From: Candidatus Bathyarchaeia archaeon
Lineage (GTDB): Archaea > Thermoproteota > Bathyarchaeia > Bathyarchaeales > Bathyarchaeaceae
Length of the DNA: 64,000 nt
Assembly: GCA_035283685.1 (NCBI GenBank)
Contig: DATETJ010000010.1
Location: 1 to 64,000 of the forward strand
Reading direction: 5' to 3'
How positions within the stretch are numbered: position 1 is the first letter of the stretch; each line of letters opens with the position of its first letter. The position numbers and the translations under genes are program-made. The notes beneath the pieces were generated by a model. The model searched no databases and had not been told where the DNA came from. It saw only the letters and a program-made list of their open reading frames with translations. This document shows positions 61,089-64,000 of this stretch, piece by piece.

Positions 61089-62352
61089 CATCTTCTCGTA
61101 TGCTTTCAGCGCGATCAAGTTGAGAAAACTGCGTGCCGGTTTGACAACCTTGGGCGTGGTTATCGGCATCGCTGCAATAGTCGCTTTGCTGTCGCTTGGA
61201 CAAGGATTCCAAGATGCAATTACAGCGCAGTTTGAGAAAGGCTTTGCGACGAACACGTTGATTGTTTCTCCACGCGGCTTTCAGGGCGAGTCCAGCTACC
61301 AGTTGCTTGTAAACGACACCGCGACAATTGAGAGCATTGAAAACGTGACCTTGGCGGTGCCGGTGATCCAGAAGACCGTCTACGCGAAAATAGGCGAAAG
61401 AACCTTCATAATCAATGTGGCAGGAGTCGACTTTTCAGAATACGGCGGCATTTTCGACTCTACCTTCATTGCTGAAAGCGGAAACATTCCATCGAACCCC
61501 AAAAGCGACGCGATCGTAGTTGGCGCACGCATACACGATCCATGGCAGAATGGCACAACGCTGGCCAATGTAGGCGACTCCGTAGAAATCATCTGGACCA
61601 CATTCAGTAGCGGTTTCACACGCAAGAATGAAACCTACACTGGCCATGTTGTAGCTGTTTTGAAAGAGGTTGGCGGCTTCAGCTTTGGCGGGCCTTCAGA
61701 CATAGGCGTTTACATTCCAATTTCGAAGGCTGAAGACTTCTTTGGCAGTCAGGAAGTCAACTCAATTATTGCGCAGTTGAAGGACAGTGAAGACGCTACT
61801 ATTAATGATGTTTCGGAAGCGATCAGAAATGCTTTCGGTGGTCAAGTGTCTGTGACTTCGTCAACCGCTGTTTTGGGCACTATTGCGTCGGTCTTCTCTT
61901 TCATTGAGCTTTTCCTCGCGGGCGTTGCTGGCATCTCGCTTCTGGTGGCTGGCATAGGCATAATGAACATCATGATCGTGTCATTAATGGAGCGGACAAG
62001 AGAAATAGGCATACTGAAAGCTCTCGGAATGAAAGGACGAACCGTTCTGTTGATCTTCCTAAGCGAAGCCATAATCATCGGTCTCTTGGGAGCAATAATC
62101 GGCATTGCGTTAGGCGTAGGCTTGGCTGAAGGAGTTGCACGATTCGGTTTCTTAGCCATGGAAGGGCAAGGCTTCAGGCAGGGCGGACCCATGAATCAAG
62201 ATACAACTGATCTTACGATAACGCCTGTTCTGACGCCCACGGTTTTTGTTGGAGCTTTTTCCTTCGGCTTGCTGGTCAGCATGATTTTCGCGTTGTACCC
62301 AGCTTGGCGGGCTTCAAAACTTAAACCAGTGGATGCTTTAAGATACGAATAA
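61069..62352 (+). CDS. MacB-like ABC permease (FtsX superfamily)
   Basis: A 427-residue protein with four helices: one at about 20-42, then after a large outer domain (about 45-270) three at about 275-300, 330-355 and 390-415. SLMERTREIGILKALGMKGRTVL is the conserved coupling segment and the C-terminal YPAWRASKLKPVDALRYE the usual end. The outer domain resembles the MacB periplasmic core. It works with the ATPase just upstream. Confidence 0.95.
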   Translation: MNMKANDIFSYAFSAIKLRKLRAGLTTLGVVIGIAAIVALLSLGQGFQDAITAQFEKGFATNTLIVSPRGFQGESSYQLLVNDTATIESIENVTLAVPVIQKTVYAKIGERTFIINVAGVDFSEYGGIFDSTFIAESGNIPSNPKSDAIVVGARIHDPWQNGTTLANVGDSVEIIWTTFSSGFTRKNETYTGHVVAVLKEVGGFSFGGPSDIGVYIPISKAEDFFGSQEVNSIIAQLKDSEDATINDVSEAIRNAFGGQVSVTSSTAVLGTIASVFSFIELFLAGVAGISLLVAGIGIMNIMIVSLMERTREIGILKALGMKGRTVLLIFLSEAIIIGLLGAIIGIALGVGLAEGVARFGFLAMEGQGFRQGGPMNQDTTDLTITPVLTPTVFVGAFSFGLLVSMIFALYPAWRASKLKPVDALRYE

Positions 62353-62373
62353 AACCGAACCTATACGTGTGAA

Positions 62374-63066
62374 GTGAGACCCCTGTCGCCCGCCAGACTG
62401 AAAGTGAAGGCTTTGCTCCTAGATTTGGACGGCACTCTGGTAGACTCTACTGAAGCCCTTAAAGAAGCTGGCAGAGCTGGATTCATTGCTTTGGGCTTGT
62501 CCAATGTCGATTATGGCAAAACAGCGTTTGAGGTTGCCCGCAGACTTGAACAGGACTTGCCGATAGATGAGTTGTTTTCCAAGTTTCGCATGGGAAAGGA
62601 AGCTGAGGAGAGGTTTCTTCCAGCATACTTGGACGCCTATTATTCGGCAGTCATAACGAAGAGTAAGCCTTTCCCCAAGATTAGAGAAACGTTGGCGGCT
62701 CTCTCAACGCGTTTCCCCTTAGGCTTGATAACTCTGCGCTACGTTGTCCGAGAACAGATAATCGATGAACTGGAGCATTTGGGGTTGAGGAAATTCTTCC
62801 GAGTTGTGGTCACAGCCCTAGACGTAGAGAAGCCTAAACCGTCGCCAGACGCATTGCTCGTGGCTGCCAAAAAACTTGGCGTTCCCATCAGCCAATGCGC
62901 CATAGTGGGCGATTCAATCGTGGATGTTCAAGCGGGAAAAGCGGCGGGAGCTAAGACCATTGCTGTATTGACAGGCTTATTTAGCCGCAAAGAGTTGGCC
63001 ACCATGAGACCAGACCTGGTGCTAAAGAGTGCGGGTGAGCTTCCAACACATATATCTACAAGTTAG
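62374..63066 (+). CDS. HAD superfamily hydrolase (phosphatase)
   Basis: A 230-residue HAD protein: LLLDLDGTLVDSTEALKEAG (motif I, two Asp), LGLITLRY (motif II, with Thr), KPKPSPDALLVAAKKLG (motif III Lys) and IVGDSIVDVQAGKAAGAKTI (motif IV). The helical cap is of C1 type, as in phosphoglycolate phosphatases. The substrate cannot be told. GTG start 21 bases after the permease. It may be co-transcribed by position only. Confidence 0.93.
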   Translation: MRPLSPARLKVKALLLDLDGTLVDSTEALKEAGRAGFIALGLSNVDYGKTAFEVARRLEQDLPIDELFSKFRMGKEAEERFLPAYLDAYYSAVITKSKPFPKIRETLAALSTRFPLGLITLRYVVREQIIDELEHLGLRKFFRVVVTALDVEKPKPSPDALLVAAKKLGVPISQCAIVGDSIVDVQAGKAAGAKTIAVLTGLFSRKELATMRPDLVLKSAGELPTHISTS

Positions 63067-63107
63067 GCAAATGTTCAATATTCGGGAAAAGAGGACGGAA
63101 AAATAGC

Positions 63108-63692
63108 ATGAATGGAAAATTGTTGGCAGTTGGAGTAATATTAGCTGTCGTCATCGCAGTCGGCATCTTCGCCTTTCTCTACTACGGAACCTACAACAGT
63201 CTCGTCGGCTATGAAGCATCCGTTGACGAAAAGTGGGCGCAAGTGCAGGGGGCGCTTCAGAGGCGCTATGATCTGATACCAAGGGTTGTCAACGTAACAA
63301 GACAATACTTGGGATATGAAGCAGCAATCCTCACAGAGATAACTGCGCTTAGAAGCCAATGGGCAGCTGCCCTTCAATCGGGAAACCCTGATACAATCAC
63401 CAATGCGACGGGGAATATGGAAGACGGCCTGTCCAGACTGATCGTGGTCGTCGAGTCATATCCTGAACTTAAAGCCTCAGAGGTCATGGTGGGTCTTATA
63501 TCCGAGCTAGAAGGCACAGAAAACAGGATCCAAACCGAACGCATGAGGTTTAACGAGGCTGTCAGGGATTACAACCGTGGCATCAAACTCTTCCCAGCTA
63601 ATCTCTGGGCAGGTGGCTGGGGATTCGAGAGGAGAGAGTATTTCCAAGCTAAAGTTGGAGCAGAAGAACCGCCGCCAGTACCATCTGATTAA
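63108..63692 (+). CDS. LemA family protein
   Basis: A 194-residue protein with a membrane helix at 5-26 and LemA helices: YNSLVGYEASVDEKWAQVQG, LQRRYDLIPRVVNVTRQYLGYE and GLISELEGTENRIQTERMRFNEAVRDYNRGIKLFP. The last part is the family signature. LemA proteins are often encoded beside TPM-domain proteins, as here. The cellular role is not known; a membrane stress function is suggested for some. Confidence 0.95.
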   Translation: MNGKLLAVGVILAVVIAVGIFAFLYYGTYNSLVGYEASVDEKWAQVQGALQRRYDLIPRVVNVTRQYLGYEAAILTEITALRSQWAAALQSGNPDTITNATGNMEDGLSRLIVVVESYPELKASEVMVGLISELEGTENRIQTERMRFNEAVRDYNRGIKLFPANLWAGGWGFERREYFQAKVGAEEPPPVPSD

Positions 63693-63715
63693 GCTTCGTT
63701 GAAGAAGGACGCGGA

Positions 63716-64000
63716 ATGCCCGAATCATCGAGGCGCCGATTCTTCTTTGCCTTTTTCATAGTCCTCATTTTTGCCGCTGCACCACTGACCACCGCGCAAG
63801 TCGTCGATGAATTGTGGGTTGACGAAATTGAGACCTATCTTTTCCAAGTGGATTATGACACAACGGCTGAGATTGTCGTGTACATTGTGCAGTCGCTTCG
63901 AGGACACGGCATCAAGGACAGCGATGGAAACGAAATTAATGAGATAGTCCAGCTTGGTGTTCACATCTTTAATGAAGTGCCTTTGCCCACTCCGAACGGA
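63716..64000 (+). CDS. TPM-domain protein (YgcG-like), cut by window end
   Basis: The first 95 codons of a gene that runs out of the window. A signal helix (RRFFFAFFIVLIFAAAPLTT) is followed by the start of what looks like a TPM domain: VDELWVDEIETYLFQVDYDTTAEIVVYIVQSL. TPM proteins commonly follow lemA. The ATG at 63716 is 24 bases after the lemA stop. A GAAGAAGGA ribosome site is present. The C-terminus cannot be judged. Confidence 0.75.
   Translation, partial: MPESSRRRFFFAFFIVLIFAAAPLTTAQVVDELWVDEIETYLFQVDYDTTAEIVVYIVQSLRGHGIKDSDGNEINEIVQLGVHIFNEVPLPTPNG

Overview
The window is archaeal chromosome, most likely from a member of the Bathyarchaeia (TACK group). Archaeal markers include DNA topoisomerase VI A and B, AglB oligosaccharyltransferase, RpoP, aIF1A, aIF2-beta, RIO1 and RIO2 kinases, a Dim2-like KH protein, Trm112, a SAMP-like modifier, archaeal TATA boxes, and a tRNA-Asn whose intron is bounded by a bulge-helix-bulge. 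The one-piece GMP synthase also fits TACK better than most Euryarchaeota. The lineage call is inference: no rRNA gene is present.

Layout: 1-1.6 kb holds decayed gene remnants. 1.9-6.3 kb has tRNA-Leu, an Lrp/AsnC regulator divergent from glnA, and guaA. 6.4-24.3 kb is a first surface-glycan region: sugar-nucleotide transferase, DUF354, a nucleotide-sugar dehydrogenase, a Gfo/Idh/MocA oxidoreductase, AglB (minus strand), an asparagine-synthase-like amidotransferase, three glycosyltransferases, a frameshifted radical SAM/SPASM gene, CapD- and RmlD-like enzymes, an epimerase and a flippase. 24.3-34.1 kb is mostly minus-strand housekeeping: RIO2, a ThiI-like protein, tRNA-Asn, topoisomerase VI, the KH-RIO1-aIF1A cluster and small zinc or membrane proteins. 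34.4-49.2 kb is a second glycan region: an AbrB-like pair, five glycosyltransferases with an FkbM methyltransferase, two large polytopic GT-C-like proteins, and nucleotidyltransferase plus RmlC/epimerase/RmlD-like genes. 49.5-58 kb carries two orphan membrane proteins, DUF424, a 37-residue microprotein, aIF2-beta, DUF3786, both glycine decarboxylase P subunits, a MIP18-type protein, a SAMP-like protein, an AN1-finger/site-2-protease fusion and ribosomal protein S10. 58-64 kb is a PadR-regulated pair of ABC transporters followed by a HAD hydrolase, LemA and a truncated TPM-like gene.

The two glycan regions together hold the parts needed to make activated and modified sugars, build a lipid-linked glycan on the cytoplasmic face, flip it (22.7 kb) and transfer it to proteins with AglB (11.7 kb). 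The likely product is a decorated N-glycan or cell-surface polysaccharide.

The most unusual features are (i) a dispersed intergenic repeat family with four copies, each carrying the same AGAAGAAGG hairpin, two of which bracket the main glycan block in inverted orientation; (ii) three paralogous small membrane proteins sharing an LDxIVxxxLYxYGLxF motif; (iii) a tRNA-Asn intron at a non-canonical position; (iv) several enzymes whose expected catalytic motif is altered; and (v) a likely CTG start codon. Many genes start with TTG or GTG, supported in several cases by Shine-Dalgarno sequences.
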